64,000 bases of DNA from JAGQIB01 sp041393395 (GTDB lineage Bacteria; ARS69). Below the pieces are notes generated by a model. That model was not told where the DNA came from and did no database searches. It worked only from the letters and a program-made list of their open reading frames with translations. Shown one piece after another: positions 42,001-49,027 of this stretch. The stretch covers positions 319,556 through 383,555 of the forward strand of contig JAWKKG010000006.1 of NCBI GenBank assembly GCA_041393395.1, written 5' to 3'. Numbering within the stretch: position 1 is the stretch's first letter; each line of letters starts with the position of its first letter. The translations under genes and the position numbers were made by a program.

Positions 42001-42741
42001 CGGCGCCTGGCCCGTGATCGTGCCCATCACGTGCGTGCCGTGGTAGTGACGATCGACGGGCGTCACGTCACCGAATCCGACCGCGTCGTTCCAGCACTCG
42101 CTCGCGGGAGCGAAGTTGCCGCGCCAGCGGGCAGACAGCGCCGGATGCGTGCCGTCCACACCCGTGTCCATGTTCGCGACGAGCGCGCCCGTCCCGTCGA
42201 CGCCGAGCTCTTCCCACACCCGACGCGCCTGGATGGACACGACGCCCGGCGTGATGCCGATGGCCCGCGCGTCGCGGCCGAGTCGCTTCGCCGGATCGGG
42301 CTCGATCGGCCGGATCAGCTCCACCGGCAGATTCGGCTCGATCACGTCGACATCCGGCCGGGTCGCGAGATCACGGATCGCGTCGATCGTGCCGGTCACG
42401 AGCACGGAGTTCACGAGCCAGTACGGCTGGAAGCTCGAGATCGAGCCGCTTCGCTCGAGCGCGAGCTCCTGCAGCAAGGGTGCCTGCGTCGCGTCGGCCG
42501 TCGCGCGAAGCGCGTCGATCACGGTGCGGTGCCGCTCGGCCATCGTCGAGCGCGAGAGCTTGAGGGATTGATTGAGCGCGGGCACGTCCGCCTGTTCGCG
42601 CAGCACGACGAGGACCTTCAGCTCCTCGTCGCCGGCCTTGCCCTGCATCAGCTGCTCGAGTCCGGGGGAGAGACGGCCGGCGTCCGCGGAGGCGGAGAGG
42701 CCGACGAGCCCGAGGAACGCGAGCGCGAGCGCCTTCTTCAT
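39058..42741 (-). CDS. Large secreted S8 protease with multi-domain tail and sorting-type C-terminus (copy A)
   Basis: A 1227-residue exported subtilase. Order of parts: signal peptide (1-20), Inhibitor_I9-like propeptide (about 38-142, LKVLVVLREQADVPALNQSL), and catalytic domain with D192 (MDTGVDGTHP), H234 (YHGTHVMG), N341 (SAGNEG) and S420 (LSGTSMAGPHVAG). Two carboxypeptidase-regulatory-like repeats follow (GVVEGTVTD, LVSGTITD), then a MAM/CBM-like beta-sandwich (LFAEDFESGDF). An extra domain of about 235 residues (about 825-1060), an Ig-like repeat and a FlgD-like sorting domain (PQPNPFGSLSTVEYAV, YDVSGRRVRTLVNG, ASGVYFYRLD) complete it. The ATG is preceded by GGAGACAGGATCC-type purine-rich sequence. 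The extra domain is absent from the tandem paralogue at 42935. Confidence 0.92.
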   Translation of the reverse strand: MKKALALAFLGLVGLSASADAGRLSPGLEQLMQGKAGDEELKVLVVLREQADVPALNQSLKLSRSTMAERHRTVIDALRATADATQAPLLQELALERSGSISSFQPYWLVNSVLVTGTIDAIRDLATRPDVDVIEPNLPVELIRPIEPDPAKRLGRDARAIGITPGVVSIQARRVWEELGVDGTGALVANMDTGVDGTHPALSARWRGNFAPASECWNDAVGFGDVTPVDRHYHGTHVMGTITGQAPNDTIGVAPGALWIADNSINQSAGGAFDADVLAALQWFSDPDGNSSTTDDVPDVVQNSWGVNEGFSGYFDCDSRWWAAMDNCEAAGVVLTWSAGNEGPGSMTLRSPADRAATPYNAFSVGSTIHSAPFTISSFSSRGPSGCGGAFAMKPEVCAPGSDIYSAEPGGGYQLLSGTSMAGPHVAGVVALMRSANPDLDVDTIKQILMDTATDLGTVGEDNTYGHGFINAYDAVLAVLDGYGVVEGTVTDIATTLPIANATVNVIGDPRSAATDASGFFRLHLPAGTWTLEYSAFGYLTDTAMVESVADSTTDGGFAMTLAPTALVSGTITDFESNLVDGATVTAMNTPLAPVMSAPDGTYSIAVPDGATYDFRAHKAGLGAVVTTLPVSGAATLDFVLPELFAEDFESGDFIVWPWTMSGTGPWTIDASNAYEGLYAARSGAITHNQTSTATLDVFLAESGDLKFWYNVSTESGFDYLKFYLDGVLMNQWSGTVPWTQATYPVGSGFHTFTWTYSKDGSVNGGADAVWIDFIEMPRVTPPVYPEIAVSPGSVTETLSPGGTSTQPLTIDNTGEGELSYGISILEAPAPAPRPHELGRAVREEIDLAKGEVDPRVGDSPLLGSGGPDGFGYRWIDSDDPSGPAYAWVEISGVGTPLAMGDDTYLTGVPMGISFPYYGNVYSSVNISTNGFVSFSAPSGSYYTNGSLPSTTDPDDMVCAYWDDLNANDGGTIYTYADAANARFIVEWDGVPRYGTGGTQLQTFQIILGADGTILTQYRSVNNVISSTVGIENADGSDGLEVVFNAAYLHDGLTILFTNAPPISWLTASPSSGLVPAFGSGAVSLDFDAAGLTAGTYEAIVRILSNDQDEAVTDIPVTLTIGGATDVVVTPAAPTRFELGRPQPNPFGSLSTVEYAVPDAARALTIAVYDVSGRRVRTLVNGAQPVGRHQVAWDGRDETGRRVASGVYFYRLDTEDVSQVRKVTLLK

Positions 42742-42870
42742 GGGGATCCTGTCTCCTGTGGTGTCCAGACGAGGCGGGCCCCGGGGCCGGAGCCCGTCTC
42801 CGAGAGACTAGCACCGGGGTGGGGGTGGCCTCCACGACGCCGTTGGAGCCGAATCTGCCGGAAGGGTCGG

Positions 42871-42910
42871 AAAAGACCGGGGCCCGCCGCGTCTCCGCGA
42901 CGGGCCCCGG
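42871..42910 (-). terminator. Rho-independent terminator of the second S8 protease gene
   Basis: A 10-bp perfect stem CCGGGGCCCG/CGGGCCCCGG (42877-42886 and 42901-42910), followed on the minus strand by TCTTTTCC, lies 25 bases after the stop of the 42935-45913 gene. It shares its stem and flanks with the terminator at 39001-39035. Confidence 0.75.
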
Positions 42911-42934
42911 TTCGGGCCGAAGGAACGCCTGGGG

Positions 42935-45913
42935 CTACTTCAGGAGCGTCACCTTCTTCACGTCCGAGAACTCGCCGGCGTCCATCCGGGTGAAGTACAC
43001 CCCGGAGGCGACCCGGCTACCGGACGCGTCACGACCGTCCCAGATCGCCACGTGACGACCGACCGGCTGCACGCCGTTCACGAGCGTGCGGACCAGCTTG
43101 CCGGCCACGTCGTACACGGCGATGGAGACCGCCTGGGCTTCGTTCGGAATCGCGTACGCGATCGTGGTCGCGGAGCCGAACGGGTTCGGCTGCGGGTTCG
43201 CCAGCTCGAACGCCGTCGGCTGCGCCCCGACGATCACGTCGGTCGAACCGGAGACGTCGAGCGTGATCGGCACGTCCACCTGCGACTCGTCCGGATCGTT
43301 CGTCGTCAGGCGCAGCGTGGCCGTGTAGGGACCGGACGCCAAACCCGTCGCGTCGAAGAGGACGTCGAGGGAACCGCTGCCGGCCGCCGGCACCGAACCC
43401 GAGGTCGCCGACGTATCGAGCCAGCTCAGCGGGCCCCCCACGATCGAGACGTTGTAGTTCAGCTGCGCGTCGCCGACGTTGTCGATCGTGAGCGACTGCG
43501 ACGACGTGCCGCCCGGAGCGAGCGTCTCGCTGATCGAGCCGGGCGCGATCGCGATGTCCGGAGTGGGCGACACGAGCGGCGGGAAGTCGATGAAGTCGAC
43601 CCACGCCGCATCCGAGCCGGTATTCACCGAGATGTCCTTCGTGTACGACCAGCGGAACGTGTGCGTTCCGGCGGTCACGGCGTACGTGGCCTGCGTCCAA
43701 CCGATGGAGCCGGACCAGCTGTTGCGCTGCACGCCGTCGATGTAGAAGCGCAGGAAGTCGTAGCTCAGCTCGGAGGAGACCGTGTACCAGAACGAGAGGT
43801 CTCCGGCGGCGGCCAGATCGACCGTCACTTCCATGGTCGACGACTGGTTGTGCGAGATCACGCCCGAGCGCGCCGAGTACGAACCCTCGTGCACGTTCGT
43901 CGTCGAGATCGTCCACGGCGCCGTGCCGCTCATCACCCACGGCCACGACGTGAAGCCGCCGCTCTCGAAGTCCTCGGCCATCAGCTCGGGCAGGACGAAG
44001 TCGACCGTCGTGTTGCCGGAGATCGCCACCGTCTGCTGCACGCCGCCGAGACCGGCCGCGGCGCCCAGGAACGTGTAGGTGTCACCGTCCGGAACGGTCA
44101 ACGAGTAGGTGCCGTCGCCGGCCGTCGTCGCGGGCGCGAGCGGCGTACCCATCACGGAGACGGTCGCACCGGCCACGGGGTTCAGGTTGTAGTCGATCAC
44201 GGTGCCGCTCACGGTCGCCGAAGGCACCGGCGCGAGCGCGAGGCTTCCGTCGACCACCGTGTCCGCGATCACGTTGATGGTCTGCGAATCGGTCACATGA
44301 CCGAACGCGCTGTACTCGAGATCCCAGCTGCCTTCCGGCAGGAGGATCCGGAAGAACCCGGATGCATCCGCGGTCGAGGTGCGGGGGTCGCCGACGACGT
44401 CGACGGTCGCGCTCGGCACCGGCAGGCCGGAGACGGTATCCGTGACCGTACCCTCGATCGTGCCGTAGCCCGAAAGCGCCGCGAGCACGGCCTCGTAGGC
44501 GTTGATGATGCCGTGGCCGTAGGTGTTGTCCTCGCCCACCGTGCCGAGGTCCACCGCGGTATCCATGAGGATCTGCTTCACGGTCTCCACGTCGAGGTCG
44601 GGATTCGCGGCGCGCATCAGCGCGACCACGCCCGCGACGTGCGGACCGGCCATCGACGTTCCGCTCAGGAGCTGATAGCCGCCACCCGGCTGCGCCGAGT
44701 AGATGTCCGAACCGGGAGCGGAGACTTCCGGCTTCATCGCGTACGCACCGCCGCAACCGGAGGGGCCGCGGCTCGAGAAGCTGCTGATCGTGTACGGAGG
44801 CGAAGTGATCGTGGAGCCGACGGAGAACGCGTTGTACGGGCTCGCGGCGCGATCGGCGGGCGAACGGAGCGACGTCGAACCGGGGCCCTCGTTGCCGGCC
44901 GACCAGGTCAGCACGACACCGGCCGCTTCGCAGTTGTCCATCGCGGTCCACCAGCGACTGTCGCAGTCGAAGTAGCCCGAGAAGCCCTCGTTCACGCCCC
45001 AGCTGTTCTGCACCACGTCCGGAACGTCGTCCGTCGTGCCCGAGTTGCCGTCCGGATCCGCGAACCACTGCAGCCCGTTGAGGACGTCGGAGTCGAACGC
45101 GCCCCCGGTGCCCTGGTTGATCGTGTTGTCCGCGATCCAGAGCGCGCCCGGCGCCACACCGATCGTGTCGTTCGGCGCGAGTCCCGTGATCGTGCCCATC
45201 ACGTGCGTGCCGTGATAGTGGCGATCGACCGGCGTCGCGTCACCGAACCCGACCGCGTCGTTCCAGCACTCGCTCGCGGGAGCGAAGTTGCCGCGCCAGC
45301 GGGCGGAAAGCGCCGGGTGCGTGCCGTCCACACCGGTGTCCATGTTGCCGACGAGCGCGCCGGTGCCGTCGATGCCGAGCTCCTCCCACACCCGACGCGC
45401 CTCGATCGCGAGCAGGCCGGGCGTGATCCCGATCGCGCGCGAGCCGCGCCCGAGCTGCTTCTCCTTCGGCGGGTGGATCGGCTCGATCAGCTCGACCACG
45501 AGGTTCGGCTCGACGACGTCCACATCGGAGCGCGCCGCGAGACCGCGGATCGCCTCGATGGTTCCGGTGACCCGGATCGCGTTGATGAGCCAGTAGGGAC
45601 GGTAGTCCGAGATCGAGCCGCTGCGCTCGAAGGCGATCTCCTGGATCACCGCGGGCTGGGTGGCGTCGGCGGTGGCGCGCAGCGCGTCGACCACGGTGCG
45701 GTGCCGCTCGGCCATCGTGGACCGGGCCGCCTTGAGGGACTGGTTCAGCCCCGGAACGTCGGCCTGGTCCTTGAGGACCACGAGGACGGTGACCTGCGAG
45801 TCCAGAGGCTGGCCCTGGACGAGCCGCTCGAGACCGGCCGAAAACTGGCCAGCGTGAGCCAGCGGGGCCAGGCCGAGCAACCCGGCGAATGCGAGCGCGA
45901 GCGCCTTCTTCAT
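42935..45913 (-). CDS. Secreted S8 protease with sorting-type C-terminus (copy B)
   Basis: A 992-residue exported subtilase, clearly a tandem paralogue of the preceding gene. It has the same signal start (MKKALALAF), I9-like propeptide, catalytic blocks (MDTGVDGTHP, YHGTHVMG, SAGNEG, LSGTSMAGPHVAG), regulatory-like repeats, MAM-like sandwich (LMAEDFESGGF), Ig-like repeat with TIDNVGDAQLNYNVS, and FlgD-like end (PQPNPFGSATTIAYAI, ASGVYFTRMD). It lacks the 235-residue insert of copy A, joining the Ig half-repeat directly to GGPLSWLDTSATSGSV. ATG 45913 follows CAGGAG. It is probably exported and displayed like copy A. A terminator-like hairpin lies in the 193-base gap between the two genes. Confidence 0.92.
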   Translation of the reverse strand: MKKALALAFAGLLGLAPLAHAGQFSAGLERLVQGQPLDSQVTVLVVLKDQADVPGLNQSLKAARSTMAERHRTVVDALRATADATQPAVIQEIAFERSGSISDYRPYWLINAIRVTGTIEAIRGLAARSDVDVVEPNLVVELIEPIHPPKEKQLGRGSRAIGITPGLLAIEARRVWEELGIDGTGALVGNMDTGVDGTHPALSARWRGNFAPASECWNDAVGFGDATPVDRHYHGTHVMGTITGLAPNDTIGVAPGALWIADNTINQGTGGAFDSDVLNGLQWFADPDGNSGTTDDVPDVVQNSWGVNEGFSGYFDCDSRWWTAMDNCEAAGVVLTWSAGNEGPGSTSLRSPADRAASPYNAFSVGSTITSPPYTISSFSSRGPSGCGGAYAMKPEVSAPGSDIYSAQPGGGYQLLSGTSMAGPHVAGVVALMRAANPDLDVETVKQILMDTAVDLGTVGEDNTYGHGIINAYEAVLAALSGYGTIEGTVTDTVSGLPVPSATVDVVGDPRTSTADASGFFRILLPEGSWDLEYSAFGHVTDSQTINVIADTVVDGSLALAPVPSATVSGTVIDYNLNPVAGATVSVMGTPLAPATTAGDGTYSLTVPDGDTYTFLGAAAGLGGVQQTVAISGNTTVDFVLPELMAEDFESGGFTSWPWVMSGTAPWTISTTNVHEGSYSARSGVISHNQSSTMEVTVDLAAAGDLSFWYTVSSELSYDFLRFYIDGVQRNSWSGSIGWTQATYAVTAGTHTFRWSYTKDISVNTGSDAAWVDFIDFPPLVSPTPDIAIAPGSISETLAPGGTSSQSLTIDNVGDAQLNYNVSIVGGPLSWLDTSATSGSVPAAGSGSLDVLFDATGLASGPYTATLRLTTNDPDESQVDVPITLDVSGSTDVIVGAQPTAFELANPQPNPFGSATTIAYAIPNEAQAVSIAVYDVAGKLVRTLVNGVQPVGRHVAIWDGRDASGSRVASGVYFTRMDAGEFSDVKKVTLLK

Positions 45914-46292
45914 GTGTGACTCCTGGTGTAGCTGGGGGAACCGGAGAACCCGCGGATCAGGACGCCCACGGATGGCGTCGAGGGTACCACGGAACGACCC
46001 TCGGTTGCGGTCCCGGCGTTCATCCGGACGTCGGAAGGGGTCGGGAACCGTCCGCTCGGAGACCCAGGACCCGCCTGCCGCCGACCCTCGCCGCCGACCC
46101 TCGCGCCCGGCCCTCGCCCCCGACCCTCGCCCCCGGCCCTCCGGAAATCCCGCACTACCCCCGGGAGGGCATTTCGGAGTACCGATTCCATTATTCTGAT
46201 CGAGGCCCGGCGCCTCCCGGGCTGGCCCGGCCCCCGCAGTCCGGGGCCGCCGCCCCGAACGGAGGCGCCACTTCGCCGACCGTGGAGGACCC
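45914..46292. other. 379-bp divergent intergenic region
   Basis: There is no gene here. It separates the divergent S8 protease (-) and tryptophanase (+) genes. It contains the 13-bp tandem repeat at 46081-46145 and then an AT-richer island around 46168-46200 (ending TTATTCTGAT), the best candidate for the tryptophanase promoter in an otherwise 70% GC context. A second promoter for the protease must lie nearer 45914. Exact -35/-10 boxes cannot be assigned. Confidence 0.45.
46081..46145. repeat. 13-bp tandem repeat, five units
   Basis: Five consecutive 13-mers follow the consensus CCGRCCCTCGCCC (R = A or G), with the last unit degenerating to CCGGCCCTCCGGA. Period and phase are constant. It lies about 150 bases upstream of the tryptophanase start. 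Copy number is a candidate for length variation between strains. Confidence 0.8.
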
Positions 46293-47696
46293 ATGACCCC
46301 GCTCCCGCCGTACAAGATCAAGACCGTAGAGCCCGTGAAACTCCGCAGCCGCGAGGAGCGCCTCGAGCGCGCGCGGCGGGCCGGATTCAACCTGTTCCAG
46401 GTGCCGGCGAGCTACGTCTACGTGGACCTGCTCACGGACAGCGGAACGTCGGCGATGAGCGACCGGCAGTGGGCCGGCGTGATGCGCGGCGACGAGTCGT
46501 ACGCCGGGAGCGACAGCTTCTACCGGTTCGAGCACGTCGTTCGCGACATCTTCGGATTCCGGCACGTGATTCCCACTCACCAGGGCCGCGCGGCCGAGCA
46601 TCTGCTCTTCTCGGTGATGGTGAAGCCGGGCGACGTCATTCCTTCCAACACGCACTTCGACACCACGCGCGCGAACGTGGAGGTGGCGGGCGGAAGGCCG
46701 GCGGACCTCGCGATCGCGGAGGCCGGGGACCCGTACGCCGACCACCCGTTCAAGGGCAACATCGACATCGAGAGGGTCGAGAACCTGATCGCCGACGTCA
46801 CCCGCGACCGCATTCCGCTGGCCATGATCACCGTCACGAACAACTCGGGGGGCGGGCAACCCGTCTCGCTCGAGAACCTCACGGCATACCACCGGTTGCT
46901 GGACCGTCACGGCATCCCGCTCTTCATCGACGCGTGCCGGTTCTCCGAGAACGCCTGGTTCATCCGGGAACGCGAGGGCTCGAACGCGGGGCGCTCGGTG
47001 CGCGACATCGCAGCCGACATGTTCGCACTCGCCGAAGGCTGCACGATGAGCGTGAAGAAGGACGGCTTCACGAACATCGGCGGCTTCCTCGCCGTGCGCG
47101 ACGAGCAGCTCTCGCGCCGCATCAAGGAGCGGCTCGTGCTGTACGAAGGCTTCGAGACGTACGGCGGACTGGCCGGGCGCGATCTCGAAGCGATGGCCGT
47201 GGGGCTGGACGAAGCGGTGGACGAGGACTGGCTGGCCTATCGCGTGGGTCAGGTGGCGTATCTCGGCGAAGGACTCCGGCGGGCGGGCGTTCCGGTGCTC
47301 GTTCCGTTCGGCGGCCACGCGATCTACATCGACGCCGCGGCGTGCCTCCCGCACATCCCGCGCGAACAGTTCCCCGGGCAGGCGCTCTCCGTGGCGCTGT
47401 ACCTCGAGGCGGGAATCCGCACGGTGGAGGTCGGGGGCGTGATGTTCGGACGGCACGATCCCGAGACGGGCGCGACCGAGTTTCCGAAACTCGAGCTGGT
47501 GCGACTCGCCCTCCCGCGTCGGGTGTACATGCGCGAACACCTCGACTACGTGGTGGACAGCGTCGCTCGGCTGCTCGAGCACCGCGACCGGATCGGCGGA
47601 TTCGAGTTCGAGTACGAGGCGCCGGTGCTTCGCCACTTCACGGCCCGGTTCCGCCCCGCGGCGCCCCTGCGCGCGCTCGCGAAGTCGGCGACCTAG
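46293..47696 (+). CDS. tnaA: Tryptophanase (tryptophan indole-lyase)
   Basis: A 467-residue PLP enzyme that splits tryptophan into indole, pyruvate and ammonia. Shared beta-eliminase landmarks are LLTDSGTSAMSDRQW, GDESYAGSDSFYRFE, PTHQGRAAEHLLFS, TVTNNSGGGQPVS, IDACRFSENAWFI and the PLP lysine in TMSVKKDGFTNIGG (about K256). Two discriminating positions favour tryptophanase over tyrosine phenol-lyase. The residue equivalent to TPL Arg381 is Val380 (TVEVGG), and the position of TPL Phe448 is His448 (LRHFTARF), matching E. coli His463. ATG 46293 follows GTGGAGGACCC. A cupin gene follows after a 42-base hairpin-bearing gap. No tnaC-like leader peptide or tryptophan permease is seen. Confidence 0.9.
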   Translation: MTPLPPYKIKTVEPVKLRSREERLERARRAGFNLFQVPASYVYVDLLTDSGTSAMSDRQWAGVMRGDESYAGSDSFYRFEHVVRDIFGFRHVIPTHQGRAAEHLLFSVMVKPGDVIPSNTHFDTTRANVEVAGGRPADLAIAEAGDPYADHPFKGNIDIERVENLIADVTRDRIPLAMITVTNNSGGGQPVSLENLTAYHRLLDRHGIPLFIDACRFSENAWFIREREGSNAGRSVRDIAADMFALAEGCTMSVKKDGFTNIGGFLAVRDEQLSRRIKERLVLYEGFETYGGLAGRDLEAMAVGLDEAVDEDWLAYRVGQVAYLGEGLRRAGVPVLVPFGGHAIYIDAAACLPHIPREQFPGQALSVALYLEAGIRTVEVGGVMFGRHDPETGATEFPKLELVRLALPRRVYMREHLDYVVDSVARLLEHRDRIGGFEFEYEAPVLRHFTARFRPAAPLRALAKSAT

Positions 47697-47705
47697 AGAT
47701 CTGGT

Positions 47706-47736
47706 AGGATCCTCCCGTCGCGAACGGGAGGATCCT
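47706..47736 (+). promoter_or_regulatory. Perfect 13-bp hairpin sequestering the cupin ribosome-binding site
   Basis: AGGATCCTCCCGT (47706-47718) and ACGGGAGGATCCT (47724-47736) are exact reverse complements with a 5-nt CGCGA loop. The 3' arm contains the GGGAGGA Shine-Dalgarno sequence six bases before the cupin ATG (47739). No T-run follows, so this is not an ordinary terminator; translational control is the natural reading. It begins 10 bases after the tryptophanase stop. Confidence 0.7.
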
Positions 47737-47738
47737 CG

Positions 47739-48116
47739 ATGAGCACGAACGACGCCCGCGTGAAGCGCGCCGAGCAGGTGACCTGGAACGAGGTCAAGGC
47801 CGGCACCGCCACCCGCACCCAGGTGCTGCTCGGTCCGGACGACCACATGCCGAACTTCGCGATGCGCCGTTTCCGCATGGAGGCCGGCGGCGGCATGCCG
47901 CTGCACACGAACGCCGTGGAACACGAGCAGTACGTCCTCGCCGGCCGCGCGAAGGTACGCATCGGCGGCGACGTCCACGAGGTCCGCGAAGGTTCCGTGC
48001 TCTACATCCCGGCGGGCGCGCCGCACTCCTACGAGGTCGTCGAGGCACCGTTCGAGTTCCTGTGCATGGTGCCGAACCGGGAAGACCGGATCGAGATCGT
48101 CGATCCGAGCTGCTAG
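47739..48116 (+). CDS. Small cupin-domain protein
   Basis: A 125-residue single-domain cupin (Cupin_2, PF07883). Motif 1 is FRMEAGGGMPLHTNAVEHEQYVLAGRAKVRIGG, with GxxxPxHxxxxEHxxYVLxG giving the two His and the Glu metal ligands. Motif 2 is LYIPAGAPHSYEVVEAPFEF with the third His. Proteins of this size are metal-dependent dioxygenase- or isomerase-like, or simply ligand-binding. Placement directly after tryptophanase suggests a role in indole, tryptophan or aromatic metabolism, but the fold alone does not say which. ATG 47739 is unambiguous. Its ribosome-binding site lies inside a perfect hairpin. It is convergent with the next gene. Confidence 0.87.
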   Translation: MSTNDARVKRAEQVTWNEVKAGTATRTQVLLGPDDHMPNFAMRRFRMEAGGGMPLHTNAVEHEQYVLAGRAKVRIGGDVHEVREGSVLYIPAGAPHSYEVVEAPFEFLCMVPNREDRIEIVDPSC

Positions 48117-48153
48117 CCGCTCGTCCCGTCCCGGATCTCGCTCCCGGCGACCG

Positions 48154-48873
48154 TCAGCGATAGTCCGCCTTGATGCGTCCCCAGGTGGACGGCTGCACCG
48201 AGATCACGAACGAGCACCCGGGGTGTCCCATCCAGCTCGCGTAGTTCGAGTACGCGTTGCCCTTGATGGACTCCACGCCTCCTGCGTGCGTGATGTCGAC
48301 GGCGTCGTTGATCACGAAGCAAGCCGGGAACTGGCAACCCGCGCACGATCCCGGGTTGGGTACCCGGAACTCCACCCGGAACGCGTAGTACTCCTCGAAC
48401 GCCGCGAGCGAGACCGGTTCACTCGTCTCGACTCGCACGGCGATGCGAGCCCGATCCGGGGTCAGGTGAGGCGAGATGAAGTCGTAGGTAACCGTTGCGT
48501 TCCCCTGCCAGGGATCCGTGTGCGTGCTCGGTCCGGCCGAGAAGTCCGCGTCGACGCCCAGACCTCCCTCGCGACAACCGCCGGCCTGCTCGAACTGCCA
48601 CCACTCCGGAAGATCGAAGGGGTAGGTGCAGAAATCCACGTGTCCTTCGAGGACGGTTACCCCCTCGAGGTCGCGCGCCGCAGCGAACGAGACCACGAGC
48701 GTGGTGTCCGTCGGGTTCATGCAATCCATGTAGATGTCGGACTGGTAGCTCCAGTCCGTGTCTCCCCATCCGACCGTGATGCCGGCGAACCCGCCGGCCG
48801 CGACCTGCGGGGGAACGAGGAACGAGAGCGCCGCGAGGGCCAACACGGAAAAGAGACGGGTCGCGAGGGCCAT
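48154..48873 (-). CDS. Secreted Cys-containing protein of unknown function
   Basis: A 239-residue exported protein that I do not recognise. It has a signal peptide (ATRLFSVLALAALSFLVPPQVAAG). The mature part is rich in beta-strands, with a repeated pattern of aromatic residues and about seven cysteines (YMDCMNPT, VDFCTYPF, GGCREGG, PGSCAGCQFPACF, HPGCSFV) that probably form disulfides in the periplasm or outside the cell. LVVSFAAARDLEGVTVLEGH and TPDRARIAVRVETSEPV look like an Ig-like or calyx fold. ATG 48873 has a perfect AGGAGG ribosome-binding site; an extension to 48963 precedes the signal peptide and is rejected. It stands alone, convergent with the cupin gene. Confidence 0.65.
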   Translation of the reverse strand: MALATRLFSVLALAALSFLVPPQVAAGGFAGITVGWGDTDWSYQSDIYMDCMNPTDTTLVVSFAAARDLEGVTVLEGHVDFCTYPFDLPEWWQFEQAGGCREGGLGVDADFSAGPSTHTDPWQGNATVTYDFISPHLTPDRARIAVRVETSEPVSLAAFEEYYAFRVEFRVPNPGSCAGCQFPACFVINDAVDITHAGGVESIKGNAYSNYASWMGHPGCSFVISVQPSTWGRIKADYR

Positions 48874-49027
48874 GGACAACCTCCTGGGCCGGGTCGAGCG
48901 GGTGTCGATCGAATCGCACCGGGGGGTTGGCGCAGGATAGTTTCTCGGAGGTACCCGGATCAATGACGTCGCGGATGCCCGGATGCCGACATCGTGCGCG
49001 GGACCGCCGGAGGTTCCGAAACGCGCG

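Noticed and set aside
46081..46145. CRISPR-like repeats
   Set aside because: The 13-bp units are directly adjacent with no spacers and no dyad, and no cas genes are present; it is a plain minisatellite.
46293..47696. Tyrosine phenol-lyase
   Set aside because: The Arg and Phe that define tyrosine phenol-lyase at positions 381 and 448 are Val and His here, the tryptophanase state.
47706..47736. Rho-independent terminator after tryptophanase
   Set aside because: The stem is strong but is followed by CGATGAGC rather than a T-run, and its 3' arm is the next gene's ribosome-binding site.
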